DNA of 64,000 nucleotides from Methylobacterium sp. DB0501 (GTDB taxonomy: Bacteria; Pseudomonadota; Alphaproteobacteria; Rhizobiales; Beijerinckiaceae), in assembly GCF_011043735.1 (NCBI RefSeq), contig NZ_JAAKGV010000028.1:1-64000 (forward strand), written 5' to 3'. A model generated the notes under the pieces. That model saw only the letters and a list, made by a program, of their open reading frames with translations. It made no database searches and was not told where the DNA came from. The first letter of the stretch is position 1, and the number at the start of each line of letters is the position of its first letter. This document shows, one piece after another, positions 33,325-43,401 of this stretch. The position numbers and the translations under genes were made by a program.

Positions 33325-34440
33325 ATGTCCCACAACAGCTTCGGCCACCTCTTCCGCGTCACCACCTTCGGCGAGAGCCACGGCCCGGCCCTCGGCTGCG
33401 TCGTCGACGGCTGCCCGCCGCGGATCCCGCTCGAGGCGGCGGAGATCCAGGCCGAGCTCGACCGCCGCCGGCCTGGCCAGTCGCGCTTCACCACCCAGCG
33501 CCAGGAGCCGGACCAGGTCCGCATCCTCTCGGGCGTCTTCTCCGACGACCGCACCGGCGGGCGCCCGCTCACCACCGGCACGCCGATCACGCTGATGATC
33601 GAGAACGTCGACCAGCGCTCGAAGGACTACTCGGAGATCCGCGACAGCTACCGGCCCGGCCACGCCGACTACGCCTACGACGCCAAGTACGGCATCCGCG
33701 ACTATCGCGGCGGCGGGCGCTCCTCGGCCCGGGAGACCGCGGCGCGGGTGGCGGCGGGCGCGATCGCCCGCAAGGTGCTGCCCGGCGTGACGATCCGCGG
33801 CGCCCTGGTGCAGATCGGCCCGCACGCGATCGACCGCTCCCGTCTCGACTGGGACGAGGTGCACAACAACCCGTTCTTCTGCCCGGACGCCGCCGCCGCA
33901 GCCTTGTGGGCGGAGTATCTCGACGGTATCCGCAAGGCGGGATCCTCGGTCGGCGCGGTGATCGAGGTGGTGGCCGAGGGCGTGCCCGTCGGCCTCGGCG
34001 CCCCGGTCTACGGCAAGCTCGACGCCGATCTCGCGGCGGCCATGATGTCGATCAACGCCGTCAAGGGCGTCGAGATCGGCGACGGTTTCGCGGCGGCCGC
34101 CTTGCGCGGCGAGGAGAATGCCGACGAGATGCGGCCGGGCAATGACGGTCGCCCGATCTTCCTCGCCAACCACGCTGGCGGCGTGCTCGGCGGTATCTCG
34201 ACCGGCCAGCCTCTCGTCTGCCGCTTCGCCGTCAAGCCGACCTCGTCGATCCTGACCCCGCGGGCGAGCGTCTCCCGCGACAACCGGCCGGTCGACGTCA
34301 TGACCAAGGGCCGCCACGACCCGTGCGTCGGCATCCGGGCGGTGCCGGTCGGCGAGGCGATGATGGCCTGCGTGCTCGCCGACCACTGGCTGCGCCACCG
34401 CGGCCAGATCGGGGAAGGGGGCGGCTTTCAGGCCGAATGA
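33325..34440 (+). CDS. aroC: Chorismate synthase
   Basis: Final shikimate-pathway enzyme, converting EPSP to chorismate with reduced FMN. 371 residues, normal length. Signatures: MSHNSFGHLFRVTTFGESHG, RRRPGQSRFTTQRQEPD, SYRPGHADYAYDAKYGIRD with the GGGRSSARETAARVAAGA motif near residue 130, and the C-terminal NRPVDVMTKGRHDPCVGIRAVPVGEAM. ATG at 33325. The enzyme needs reduced flavin, and the next gene downstream makes a riboflavin precursor, but a separate promoter lies between them. Confidence 0.98.
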   Translation: MSHNSFGHLFRVTTFGESHGPALGCVVDGCPPRIPLEAAEIQAELDRRRPGQSRFTTQRQEPDQVRILSGVFSDDRTGGRPLTTGTPITLMIENVDQRSKDYSEIRDSYRPGHADYAYDAKYGIRDYRGGGRSSARETAARVAAGAIARKVLPGVTIRGALVQIGPHAIDRSRLDWDEVHNNPFFCPDAAAAALWAEYLDGIRKAGSSVGAVIEVVAEGVPVGLGAPVYGKLDADLAAAMMSINAVKGVEIGDGFAAAALRGEENADEMRPGNDGRPIFLANHAGGVLGGISTGQPLVCRFAVKPTSSILTPRASVSRDNRPVDVMTKGRHDPCVGIRAVPVGEAMMACVLADHWLRHRGQIGEGGGFQAE

Positions 34441-34453
34441 ATGACTTGGCCGG

Positions 34454-34487
34454 TTCAGTTTGACTGAATTCGCCGGTCGGCTATGAC
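34454..34487 (+). promoter_or_regulatory. Promoter with overlapping palindrome in front of the HTH-ribB fusion
   Basis: TTCAGT-TTG-ACTGAA (34454-34468) is a perfect dyad with 6-base arms. It overlaps a -35 hexamer TTGACT (34460-34465), which is followed by a 16-base spacer and the -10 TATGAC (34482-34487). Transcription would start near 34494, the GTG of the gene, giving a leaderless mRNA. There is no room for an FMN riboswitch in this 53-bp gap. The dyad is a natural operator candidate for the protein's own HTH domain. Confidence 0.55.
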
Positions 34488-34493
34488 GGGGGC

Positions 34494-35807
34494 GTGAAAC
34501 TCGGCGACTGGCTCCGACAGCAGGGCGTGACCCGCCTCGACTTCGCGCGGCGCTGCGGGCTCTCGCCGGCAGCGGTGACGGGGTTGTGCAACAATCCCGA
34601 ACCCTGGCTCTCGCGGGAGACGGCTGCCGCCGTGGCGCGCGTGACCGGCGGCGCCGTCACCCCCAACGACTTCCTGGGGACAGAGCTTTTGGCGCTCGCC
34701 TCGGGACAGGAGATGCCCGTGACCCACGCATCGATCATCGAGGCCCTCGACGCCTTCGCCCGCGGCGAGATCGTGGTCGTCACCGACGACGACGACCGCG
34801 AGAACGAGGGCGACCTCGTCGTCGCCGCCTCGCTCTGCACGCCGGAGAAGATGGCGTTCATCATCCGCAACACCTGCGGCATCGTCTGCGCGCCGATCAC
34901 CGTCGCGGAAGCCAAGCGCCTGCGCCTCGAGCCGATGGTGGCCTCGAACGACGCGCCGCTCGGCACCGCCTTCACGGTCACCGTCGACGTCAAGCACGGG
35001 CTCACCACCGGCATCTCGGCCGAGCAGCGCTGCAACACCGTGCGGGCGCTCGCCAACGGCAACATGGGCGCCACCGACTTCGTGCGCCCGGGCCACGTCT
35101 TCCCGCTGATCGCCAAGGATGGCGGCGTGCTGATGCGCTCCGGCCATACCGAGGCGGCGGTGGACCTGTGCCGGCTGGCCAAGCTCCCGCCGGTCGGGGT
35201 GATCTGCGAGCTCGCCAACGACGACGGCACCGTGATGAAGGGGCCGCAGATCACCGCCTTCGCGGAAAAGCACGACCTCAAGCAGATCTCGGTCGCCGAG
35301 CTGATCTCCTACCGTCAGGCGCGCGAGAAGCTGGTCGAGCGGGTCGGCACCTTCCCGGTGAAGACCGAGTGGGGCGAGATGACCGGCTACGCCTACACCA
35401 CGCCGTTCGAGCCGATGCAGCAATTCGCCTTCGTGCACGGCCGCATCGGCGAAGGCCGCGACGTGCTGGTGCGGCTGCACCGCTCGAACGTGGTGGCGGA
35501 CGTGATCGAGGGCGGCCGCACCATCGAGGCGGTGATGCGCCGCTTCGCCCAGGAAGGCCGCGGCGTGCTCGTCTACCTGCGCGACGGCACCGCCGGCGTG
35601 CCGCTGTCGCAACTGCCCGACGGCGCCGGGGAGGACGGCGCCGAGGCGGCCCGCGTGCGCCAGTGGCGCGAGGTGGGCCTCGGCGCCCAGATCCTGCGCG
35701 ACCTCGGCGTGGTCTCGATCCGCAACATCTCGAGCGCGGCGCGCTCCTATGTCGGCCTGTCGGGCTTCGGCATCGAGATGGTCGGCGACGAGCCGCTGGA
35801 AGGGTAG
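34494..35807 (+). CDS. ribB: 3,4-dihydroxy-2-butanone-4-phosphate synthase (RibBX type) with N-terminal HTH domain
   Basis: 437 residues in one open frame. Residues 1-65: a Cro/CI-type helix-turn-helix (LGDWLRQQGVTRLDFARRCG, LSPAAVTGLCNN, GGAVTPNDFL). Residues about 74-280: RibB, making the four-carbon riboflavin precursor from ribulose 5-phosphate, with DDDDRENEGDLVVAA, the GHTEAAVDLCRLA substrate loop and ICEL. Residues about 290-437: a GTP cyclohydrolase II-like RibX domain lacking the zinc cysteines (no GDxxxSxxCDCG motif), so no GTPCH II activity is expected. Starts: GTG 34494 gives the fusion; ATG 34713 or GTG 34719 (AGGAG just upstream) would give a normal RibBX alone. Both forms may be made. 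Confidence 0.9.
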   Translation: MKLGDWLRQQGVTRLDFARRCGLSPAAVTGLCNNPEPWLSRETAAAVARVTGGAVTPNDFLGTELLALASGQEMPVTHASIIEALDAFARGEIVVVTDDDDRENEGDLVVAASLCTPEKMAFIIRNTCGIVCAPITVAEAKRLRLEPMVASNDAPLGTAFTVTVDVKHGLTTGISAEQRCNTVRALANGNMGATDFVRPGHVFPLIAKDGGVLMRSGHTEAAVDLCRLAKLPPVGVICELANDDGTVMKGPQITAFAEKHDLKQISVAELISYRQAREKLVERVGTFPVKTEWGEMTGYAYTTPFEPMQQFAFVHGRIGEGRDVLVRLHRSNVVADVIEGGRTIEAVMRRFAQEGRGVLVYLRDGTAGVPLSQLPDGAGEDGAEAARVRQWREVGLGAQILRDLGVVSIRNISSAARSYVGLSGFGIEMVGDEPLEG

Positions 35808-36074
35808 GGGGCGCCGAGCCCCACCTCAGCGCGCCGTACCTTCGACGGCGCTGGCTTGACGGCGCTGAATCCCGCCGCGCCATACGACTTCCGGTCGATT
35901 GCCCGGCGGTTGCTGCGCAATCGCGTTCGCCACGCGGAAATCGGCGTCGCTCAGGCGTGTGGAGCCTCCGGCTCCACCGCGCGGGCTGGTGAGACGAAGT
36001 CCGGGCTCCGCTTCCGCGGCTCCGGAACGACCGTGAGGATCGGAATTCGCCTCGGGTCCCTCGCGACCGGGCCC
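35808..36074. other. Intergenic region with hairpin
   Basis: 267 bp between convergent ribB and the deacetylase-like gene. It holds a hairpin TGGAGCC-TCC-GGCTCCA at 35960-35976, and a GC-rich CCGGGCTCCGC / GCGGCTCCGG stretch near 36002-36027 that resembles the hairpin at 8767. No gene is seen. These probably end both transcripts. Confidence 0.4.
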
Positions 36075-37004
36075 TCACCGCCCCATCAGCGTCTCGACAT
36101 GGGCGGCGACGGACTTCGACAGCCCGATCAGGTCGTAGCCGCCCTCCAGGAGCGACACGACCCGGCCGCCGCAGCGACGGTCGGCGATCCCCATCACCTC
36201 CCGGGTCGCCCAGGCGAAATCGGCCTCGGTGAGCTTCAGGTTGGCCAGCGGATCGCGCCAATGGGCGTCGAATCCGGCCGAGATCACGATCAGGTCGGGC
36301 CGGAACGCGTCGAGCCGCGGCAGCACGCCGTGCGAAAAGGCCTCGCGGAACGTGTCGCCGTCGTCGCCCGCATGCAGCGGCACGTTGACGATGGTGTCGT
36401 GGTCGCCGCGCTCCGACGCGGCCCCGGTGCCGGGAAAGAGCGGCATCTGGTGGGTCGAGGCGTAGAGGACGTTCGGATCGTCCCAGAAGATATCCTGCGA
36501 GCCGTTGCCGTGATGGACGTCCCAGTCGACCAGGGCGACCCGGGCGGCGCCGTGGTGCTTCCTGGCGTGCCGGGCCGCCACGGCCGCGGTGTTGAACAGG
36601 CAGAAGCCCATGGCGCGCTCGCGCTCGGCATGGTGGCCGGGCGGCCGCATCGCCGCGAAGGCGTTGGCGACGCGGCCCTCCATCACCTCGTCGACCGCCC
36701 GCACGGCGGCCCCGAGGGCGCGGCGCGCCGCTTCCAGGGAGCCCCGGGACATCACCGTGTCGGAATCGATCACGGTCAATCCCTCGTCCGGCGCCGCCGC
36801 GGTGATCGCCGCGACGTAGTTCTCCGGATGGGCCAGCCCCGCGACCGCGAGGTCGGCGAGGGGCGCCTGCTCGCGCACCAGGGCGGCGAAGCGCTCGTCC
36901 TCCAGCACCCGCTCGATCACCCGGATGCGGTCGGCCCGCTCGGGGTGCCCCGGCGGCGTGTCGTGATCGAGGGAGGCCGGATGGCAGAGATACAGCGTCG
37001 TCAT
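36075..37004 (-). CDS. Histone deacetylase-like (AcuC/AphA) amidohydrolase
   Basis: Zinc-dependent arginase/deacetylase-fold hydrolase, likely acting on acetylated small amines or proteins; the substrate cannot be told from sequence. 309 residues. Key motifs: HPASLDHDTPPGHPERADRI near the N-terminus, AMRPPGHHAERERAMGFCLFN (catalytic His pair near residue 140), VDWDVHHGNGSQDIF (zinc Asp and His near residue 180), STHQMPLFPGTG, SAGFDAHWRDPLANL (zinc Asp) and LEGGYD. All zinc ligands are present. The ATG is at 37002-37004; the frame is open upstream but the family start is here. Confidence 0.93.
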   Translation of the reverse strand: MTTLYLCHPASLDHDTPPGHPERADRIRVIERVLEDERFAALVREQAPLADLAVAGLAHPENYVAAITAAAPDEGLTVIDSDTVMSRGSLEAARRALGAAVRAVDEVMEGRVANAFAAMRPPGHHAERERAMGFCLFNTAAVAARHARKHHGAARVALVDWDVHHGNGSQDIFWDDPNVLYASTHQMPLFPGTGAASERGDHDTIVNVPLHAGDDGDTFREAFSHGVLPRLDAFRPDLIVISAGFDAHWRDPLANLKLTEADFAWATREVMGIADRRCGGRVVSLLEGGYDLIGLSKSVAAHVETLMGR

Positions 37005-37207
37005 CGTGCCCGCTTCAAGCGTTCCCGTCGGGCCCGTCGGGCCCGTCCCCACCCCGCACCGTGGCAGGGCCATGGCCCGGACGCAACACAGGCGCCGCAA
37101 CTCGCATGGGAGCGTCATCACCGGCTTCGCGCGCTTACGGCCACGCTCTAGGCTCTGACGACGACTGATTCGCGGGTCCGCCCGCCGCCTTGCAAGGTCC
37201 TTCCCCG

Positions 37208-37822
37208 ATGCGCCGCCCCCGTCACGCCCTCAAGACCGTTCTGACGGGGGCCGTTCTCACGGGGACCCTCCTGGCGCTCCCGGGCTGCCTGTACCGCGCC
37301 ACGCCCGATCCCGAATTGTCGGCCAAGGACAAGGAGTGGATGGCGATGGTGCCGGAGCCCGAGGTCGACCGGCGCTTCGCCCGCTACATGATCGAGGATC
37401 CGACCGGGGAGGCCCCCGGCACCATCGTGGTCGAGACGCGCGAGCGCCAGCTCTACTACGTCCTGCCCGACCGCAAGGCGATCCGCTACGGCGTCACCGT
37501 CGGTGACGAGGCCTATGGCTGGAGCGGCGCGGCGCGGATCTTCCGCAAGGCCGCCTGGCCCGACTGGCACCCGCCGGCCGAGATGATCAAGCGCTGGCCC
37601 CACGTTCACGCCATGCAGGGCGGCCCCGCCAACCCGCTCGGCGCCCGCGCCCTCTACCTGGCGGACGGCACCGGCAAGGACACGCTCTACCGCATCCACG
37701 GCACCAACGAGCCGGAGCGGATCGGCCAGGCGGCATCCTCGGGCTGCATCCGGATGCGCAACATCGACGTGGTCGACCTGTACAACCGGGTCGGCGCGGA
37801 TGCGAAGGTGATCGTGCGGTAG
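37208..37822 (+). CDS. L,D-transpeptidase lipoprotein (YkuD family)
   Basis: Peptidoglycan cross-linking or lipoprotein-attaching enzyme. 204 residues. The signal sequence ends in a lipobox (LLALPGC, Cys near residue 27), so it should be lipid-anchored. The YkuD domain (about residues 75-204) begins GTIVVETRERQLYYVLPD and carries the catalytic HGTNEPERIG and SSGCIRMRNIDVVDLYNR with the active-site Cys. The insert WPDWHPPAEMIKR is typical of the alphaproteobacterial subgroup. ATG at 37208. Monocistronic. Confidence 0.93.
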   Translation: MRRPRHALKTVLTGAVLTGTLLALPGCLYRATPDPELSAKDKEWMAMVPEPEVDRRFARYMIEDPTGEAPGTIVVETRERQLYYVLPDRKAIRYGVTVGDEAYGWSGAARIFRKAAWPDWHPPAEMIKRWPHVHAMQGGPANPLGARALYLADGTGKDTLYRIHGTNEPERIGQAASSGCIRMRNIDVVDLYNRVGADAKVIVR

Positions 37823-37899
37823 GAGGGCGCCACGGGTCGCATTCCGGGCACGATTCCGTCGGGGCAGTCTCGGGGAAGCCGGCTTCCCGAGGAACTCCC

Positions 37900-38460
37900 A
37901 TGTCCCTGACGCAGCAACTCGTCCCCGCCTACGCGCAGATGCTGCGGGCCCTCTCGGGGTGGCTCGACAAGGCGCGCGAGCATCATGGCGCGGAGGCCGA
38001 CGGGCTGATCTCCCGGCGTCTCGCGCCGGACATGTTCCCGCTGGCGTCGCAGGTGCGCTTCGCCTGCCTGCAGGCCCGGGAGGCGACCTGCCGGCTCCGT
38101 GGCGAGCCCCTGCCGCAAGCCCTCGACGACCTGGCCCGCGCGGGACGGGAGGCGGGCGAGCGACCGGGCTCCCTCGCGGAGGCGCAAGCCTGCATCGCCG
38201 AGGCCCTCGCCCGGCTCGACGCCCTGGAGCCGCAGGCGCTCGATGCCGGGGCGGACGCGGCCGTCACGCTCGAACTTCCCGGCCTGACCTTCGACATGGT
38301 GGGAGACGGCTATGCGCGGGACTGGGCGCTGCCGCAGTTCTACTTTCACCTCGTGACCGCCTACGCGATCCTCCGCAACCAGGGCGTCCCGCTCGGGAAA
38401 GCCGATTACGTGCCGCACATGGTCGGCTATCTGCGGGCGGGTTCGCTCCCTCGGCCCTGA
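37900..38460 (+). CDS. DUF1993 family protein (DinB-like fold)
   Basis: 186 residues. It starts MSLTQQLVPAYAQMLRALSGWLDKA and contains RLAPDMFPLASQVRFACLQA and the C-terminal FYFHLVTAYAILRNQGVPLGKADYVPH, all typical of DUF1993. These proteins are related in fold to the four-helix DinB/YfiT group, but their biochemical role is not known. ATG at 37900. The next 246 bp (38461-38706) contain no gene that I can support. Confidence 0.87.
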   Translation: MSLTQQLVPAYAQMLRALSGWLDKAREHHGAEADGLISRRLAPDMFPLASQVRFACLQAREATCRLRGEPLPQALDDLARAGREAGERPGSLAEAQACIAEALARLDALEPQALDAGADAAVTLELPGLTFDMVGDGYARDWALPQFYFHLVTAYAILRNQGVPLGKADYVPHMVGYLRAGSLPRP

Positions 38461-38706
38461 TCCCCCGACAAGACATCGTCCCGCGAGGGCGGCAGCCCCT
38501 CGTCGCGATCCGGGGACTCCTCCTCGGTCGGCTCCAGCGTCGCGAGAGCCGCCGGCAACTCCGTCGCGGGTGCCGCCAGGCCGGCTTCGGGATCGCCGGT
38601 GCCGTCGGCGTGGGGGCCGGGCGTCGTCCACGGCCGATCTGCCGGTCTGGATCCGTCTCACGGGTCTCCTGCACGGGCCTGCGACGCCTCGAGGCCAAGG
38701 CGACCC

Positions 38707-39311
38707 GCAACCCTTTGGCAACTCCGTCCCGTTGCCAGGCTTTAACCTGAACCGGGATTCAGATTTCGCCATTAACCTGTCGCAGGTCCCCGGTCCCGCA
38801 TAGTCCTTCTCACACAGGGACAAGCACCGGCACAACAAAAGCCGGGGAGGCAGAGACAGATGATCACCGCTTCGCTGCAACACTTCTGCAACCGTATCCT
38901 TGCCGCCGGCGCCATCAGCCTGGAGGACGTGCGCGAGCTGAACCGCGCCGTGCTGCCCGACGGGCTCACCCACCGCGAGGAAGCCGACATGCTGTTCGGC
39001 CTCGACCGGGCGATCCACGCGGCCGACGAAGCCTTCGGCGACTGGCTGGTCGCCGCGACCGTCGATTTCGCGGTGTGGGGCGAGCGTCCGACCGGCCATA
39101 TCGACGCCGATACCGCCCATTGGCTCGCCGCCTCGCTGGGCTGCGGCCGCGGCCCGACCGCGACGGGCGCCCGCATCGCCGTCGAGGTGGTGCGCGAGGC
39201 CGAGACCAACGATCCGGCGCTGATCGGCTTCGCCCTCAGGGCCAACCGGGCCCGGGCCGGCGCCGAGGACGCGGTCGAGGAGATCCTGTCCTACGCCGTC
39301 GCCGCGTGAGG
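38707..39311 (+). repeat. Segmental duplication, left copy
   Basis: About 604 bp repeated at 40061-40665 with a constant offset of 1354 bp and only some ten differences. It holds the whole upstream region and one gene. The upstream region includes GGCAAC-TCCGTCCC-GTTGCC (38717-38736), an AACCTGAACC/ATTCAG dyad and the AACAAAAGCCGGGGAGG leader. Confidence 0.92.
38860..39309 (+). CDS. Unknown protein, duplicated gene copy A
   Basis: 149 residues, mainly helical by composition, with no signal peptide or membrane segment. It contains HFCNRILAAGAISLEDVREL, HREEADMLFGLDRAIH and FGDWLVAATVDFAVWGE. The spaced helices with acidic residues recall TerB-like helical bundles, but I cannot assign a family. 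Nearly identical to copy B at 40214 (differences include Ala15 to Thr and a Glu to Ala near residue 116). The ATG has GGGGAGG ten bases upstream. Almost all differences between copies are silent or conservative, so both copies look functional. Confidence 0.75.
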   Translation: MITASLQHFCNRILAAGAISLEDVRELNRAVLPDGLTHREEADMLFGLDRAIHAADEAFGDWLVAATVDFAVWGERPTGHIDADTAHWLAASLGCGRGPTATGARIAVEVVREAETNDPALIGFALRANRARAGAEDAVEEILSYAVAA

Positions 39312-39645
39312 GCCGGCGACCGCGGGCGAGGGGACCGAGCTTCTCCGCCCGCCCGGCCACCGGCTTCGTCATCCTCGGCGATCGGAGCCGCCCGCATCGG
39401 CTGCTGCCGGCCGATTCGACATTCACTCCATCGACGTGTCAACGCAGGCGGAAGTCTATGAAGGATCCACATTTTTCAGTTGCGGTCCAAATACGATTGC
39501 GAATCGTTTGACACGAAGACCCCATTTTACGTGATAGTCAATGAGGTCGGATCACCCTTTGCGGCATGCGGATGGTGATAGTTGCGCTTTTCATCATCAG
39601 CACCGTAGCCGACCTCGCCCTTGCAGCGAGCAGAAGGGATATCCT
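39310..39645 (+). promoter_or_regulatory. Low-GC upstream region of the collar-domain gene
   Basis: No gene in 336 bp. GC drops sharply from about 39455. ACGATT-GCG-AATCGT (39493-39507) is a perfect dyad. It runs into TTGACA (39508-39513), a -35-like hexamer with TGATAG (39532-39537) 18 bases on as a weak -10. A repressor-controlled promoter for the collar gene is plausible. Confidence 0.45.
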
Positions 39646-39891
39646 ATGGATGCCTATATCTCGATGATCATGCTCTGGAGCGGCAGCATCATCCCGTCGA
39701 AATGGATGCCCTGCGAAGGCCAGGAGCTGAATGTTTGGGATCATTACGCACTCTTCAATCTCATCTACACGACCTATGGCGGCGACGGGGAGAAGACATT
39801 CAGGCTGCCGGACCTGCGCGACAAGGTTCCAGAAGGATTCGACAAGCAGATGAAATACATCATCTGCGTCGACGGTTATTTCCCGCAATAA
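39646..39891 (+). CDS. Small phage tail collar-domain protein
   Basis: 81 residues, essentially a bare Collar domain: MLWSGSIIPSKWMPCEGQEL, then YALFNLIYTTYGGDGEKTFRLPDLRDKVPEGF. The P-x-x-W-x-x-C-x-G-Q and YGGDG-x-x-TFRLPDL pattern is diagnostic. In phage fibres and in microcystin-dependent (MdpB-like) proteins this domain is part of longer chains; here nothing precedes or follows it. GC is about 54 %, far below its neighbours, which suggests transfer. ATG 39646 with AGAAGGGAT upstream. It lies between the two copies of the duplicated gene. There are no other phage genes nearby. Confidence 0.8.
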   Translation: MDAYISMIMLWSGSIIPSKWMPCEGQELNVWDHYALFNLIYTTYGGDGEKTFRLPDLRDKVPEGFDKQMKYIICVDGYFPQ

Positions 39892-40060
39892 GCGGATCCC
39901 GCCCCCTCGTGCCATGCCGCCGGGCCGAGAAGCGGCGGCCATCCGCCAGCCTTCCGCCGATGCCTTTCGGGCCGGCGGGGGGGCGGGCCGAGGCGCCCGG
40001 GAGCCGCCTTCACGCACCGGCCCTGCACCGAGCCTTCGACGGTGCCTTTGACGGATCGCG

Positions 40061-40665
40061 GCAACCCTTTGGCAACGCCGTCCCGTTGCCAGGCTTTAAC
40101 CTGAACCGGGATTCAGATTTCGCCATTAACCTGTCGCAGGTCCCCGGTCCCGCATAGTCCTTCTCACACAGGGACAAGCACCGGCACAACAAAAGCCGGG
40201 GAGGCAGAGACAGATGATCACCGCTTCGCTGCAACACTTCTGCAACCGTATCCTCACCGCCGGCGCCATCAGCCTGGAGGACGTGCGCGAGCTGAACCGC
40301 GCCGTGCTGCCCGACGGGCTCACCCACCGCGAGGAAGCCGACATGCTGTTCGGCCTCGACCGGGCGATCCACGCGGCCGACGAAGCCTTCGGCGACTGGC
40401 TGGTCGCCGCGACCGTCGATTTCGCGGTATGGGGCGAGCGTCCGACCGGCCATATCGACGCCGATACCGCCCATTGGCTCGCCGCCTCGCTGGGCTGCGG
40501 CCGCGGCCCGACCGCGACGGGCGCCCGCATCGCCGTCGAGGTGGTGCGCGAGGCCGCGACCAACGATCCGGCGCTGATCGGCTTCGCCCTCAGGGCCAAC
40601 CGGGCCCGGGCCGGCGCCGAGGACGCGGTCGAGGAGATCCTCTCCTACGCGGTGGCCGCATGAGA
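40061..40665 (+). repeat. Segmental duplication, right copy
   Basis: Second copy of the segment at 38707-39311. Similarity starts at GCAACCCTTTGGCAAC and ends at the stop codon of the contained gene. The 170 bp before it (39892-40060) hold nothing recognisable. Confidence 0.92.
40214..40663 (+). CDS. Unknown protein, duplicated gene copy B
   Basis: 149 residues, differing from copy A at 38860 by only two or so amino acids (ILTAGA for ILAAGA, EAATND for EAETND). The ribosome site and whole leader are identical to copy A, so the two should be expressed alike. No family recognised; see copy A for the visible features. It is followed after 129 bp by pccA. Confidence 0.75.
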   Translation: MITASLQHFCNRILTAGAISLEDVRELNRAVLPDGLTHREEADMLFGLDRAIHAADEAFGDWLVAATVDFAVWGERPTGHIDADTAHWLAASLGCGRGPTATGARIAVEVVREAATNDPALIGFALRANRARAGAEDAVEEILSYAVAA

Positions 40666-40792
40666 GCCGGTTTCGACCGTTTGGCCGAGAACAGCCGGCT
40701 TTGCGGCGCGCGCGCCATGCTTTAACGGGGATGAGCTTGGGTGTGACCCACCCCGGCCAGGCTTCCCCCTCAAGGCTCGAGTGCGCGCTCCG

Positions 40793-42796
<2,004 letters not shown>

Positions 42797-42812
42797 GGCG
42801 GATCGACGGTCC

Positions 42813-43229
42813 GTGCCGCTCTACTTCGCCTACGGCTCCAACATGGACCGGGCCGCCATGGCCCGGCGCTGCCCCGCCTCGCGGGTGCTCGGCCTCGGCC
42901 GGCTCAACCGCCACCGCCTCGTCATCATGCGCGAGGGCTACGCCTCGGTGGAGCGTTTCCCCACCGGGACGGTCTGGGGCGTGCTCTGGGACCTGAGCTT
43001 GAGCGACGTGCCCGCCCTCGACCGGTACGAGGGCGTCGCGAGCGGGCTCTACGTCAAGGCGCAGCAGCCGATCTCGACCGAGGGCGGGGTGCGGCGGGCG
43101 CTGGTCTATCTCGGGCGCGGCAACGGCGGGGTGCCGCGGCCGGGCTACCTGGAGGGCGTGATCGCGGCGGGCCGTGAGAACGGGTTGCCGGAGATGTATC
43201 TGAAGGGGCTGGCGGCGCTGAAGCGCTGA
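42813..43229 (+). CDS. Gamma-glutamylcyclotransferase-like (AIG2/GGCT) protein
   Basis: 138 residues. It starts PLYFAYGSNMDRAAMARRCP, the YGSN substrate-cradle motif of the GGCT fold, and has the likely catalytic Glu in ALDRYEGVASGLYVK. Family members release 5-oxoproline from gamma-glutamyl peptides, but many homologues act on other gamma-glutamylamines, so the substrate is open. GTG start at 42813, 16 bp after pccA on the same strand and perhaps read through from it. Confidence 0.88.
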   Translation: MPLYFAYGSNMDRAAMARRCPASRVLGLGRLNRHRLVIMREGYASVERFPTGTVWGVLWDLSLSDVPALDRYEGVASGLYVKAQQPISTEGGVRRALVYLGRGNGGVPRPGYLEGVIAAGRENGLPEMYLKGLAALKR

Positions 43230-43249
43230 TGACCCGCGACGCCCGAATC

Positions 43250-43390
43250 CTCCCCCGTCTGCGGGGGAGGGTGGCCGCCGGAGGGGGGCGGGAGAGGGGA
43301 CGCCGCTTTCGGAAAGGTCGCGACCTTTGTGAAGGGCGTTCCCTGGATCAGCGTCGTGCTGCCCCTCTCCCGCAGAGGGGAAAGGGGTGA
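43250..43390. repeat. Dispersed GC-rich hairpin repeats
   Basis: CCTCCCCCGTCTGCGGGGGAGG at the left and CCCCTCTCC-CGCAGAGGGG at the right face each other between the convergent GGCT-like gene and hisI. GGTCGCGACC at 43316-43325 is a further short palindrome. Same family as 2195-2365 and 47697-47775. They may also act as terminators. Confidence 0.65.
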
Positions 43391-43401
43391 GCCGCGGTGC
43401 T

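Noticed and set aside
34441..34493. FMN riboswitch before ribB
   Set aside because: The gap is only 53 bp and lacks the conserved RFN helices.
39541..39891. Prophage remnant around the collar gene
   Set aside because: No integrase, capsid, other tail genes or attachment repeats nearby; only the collar domain is phage-like.
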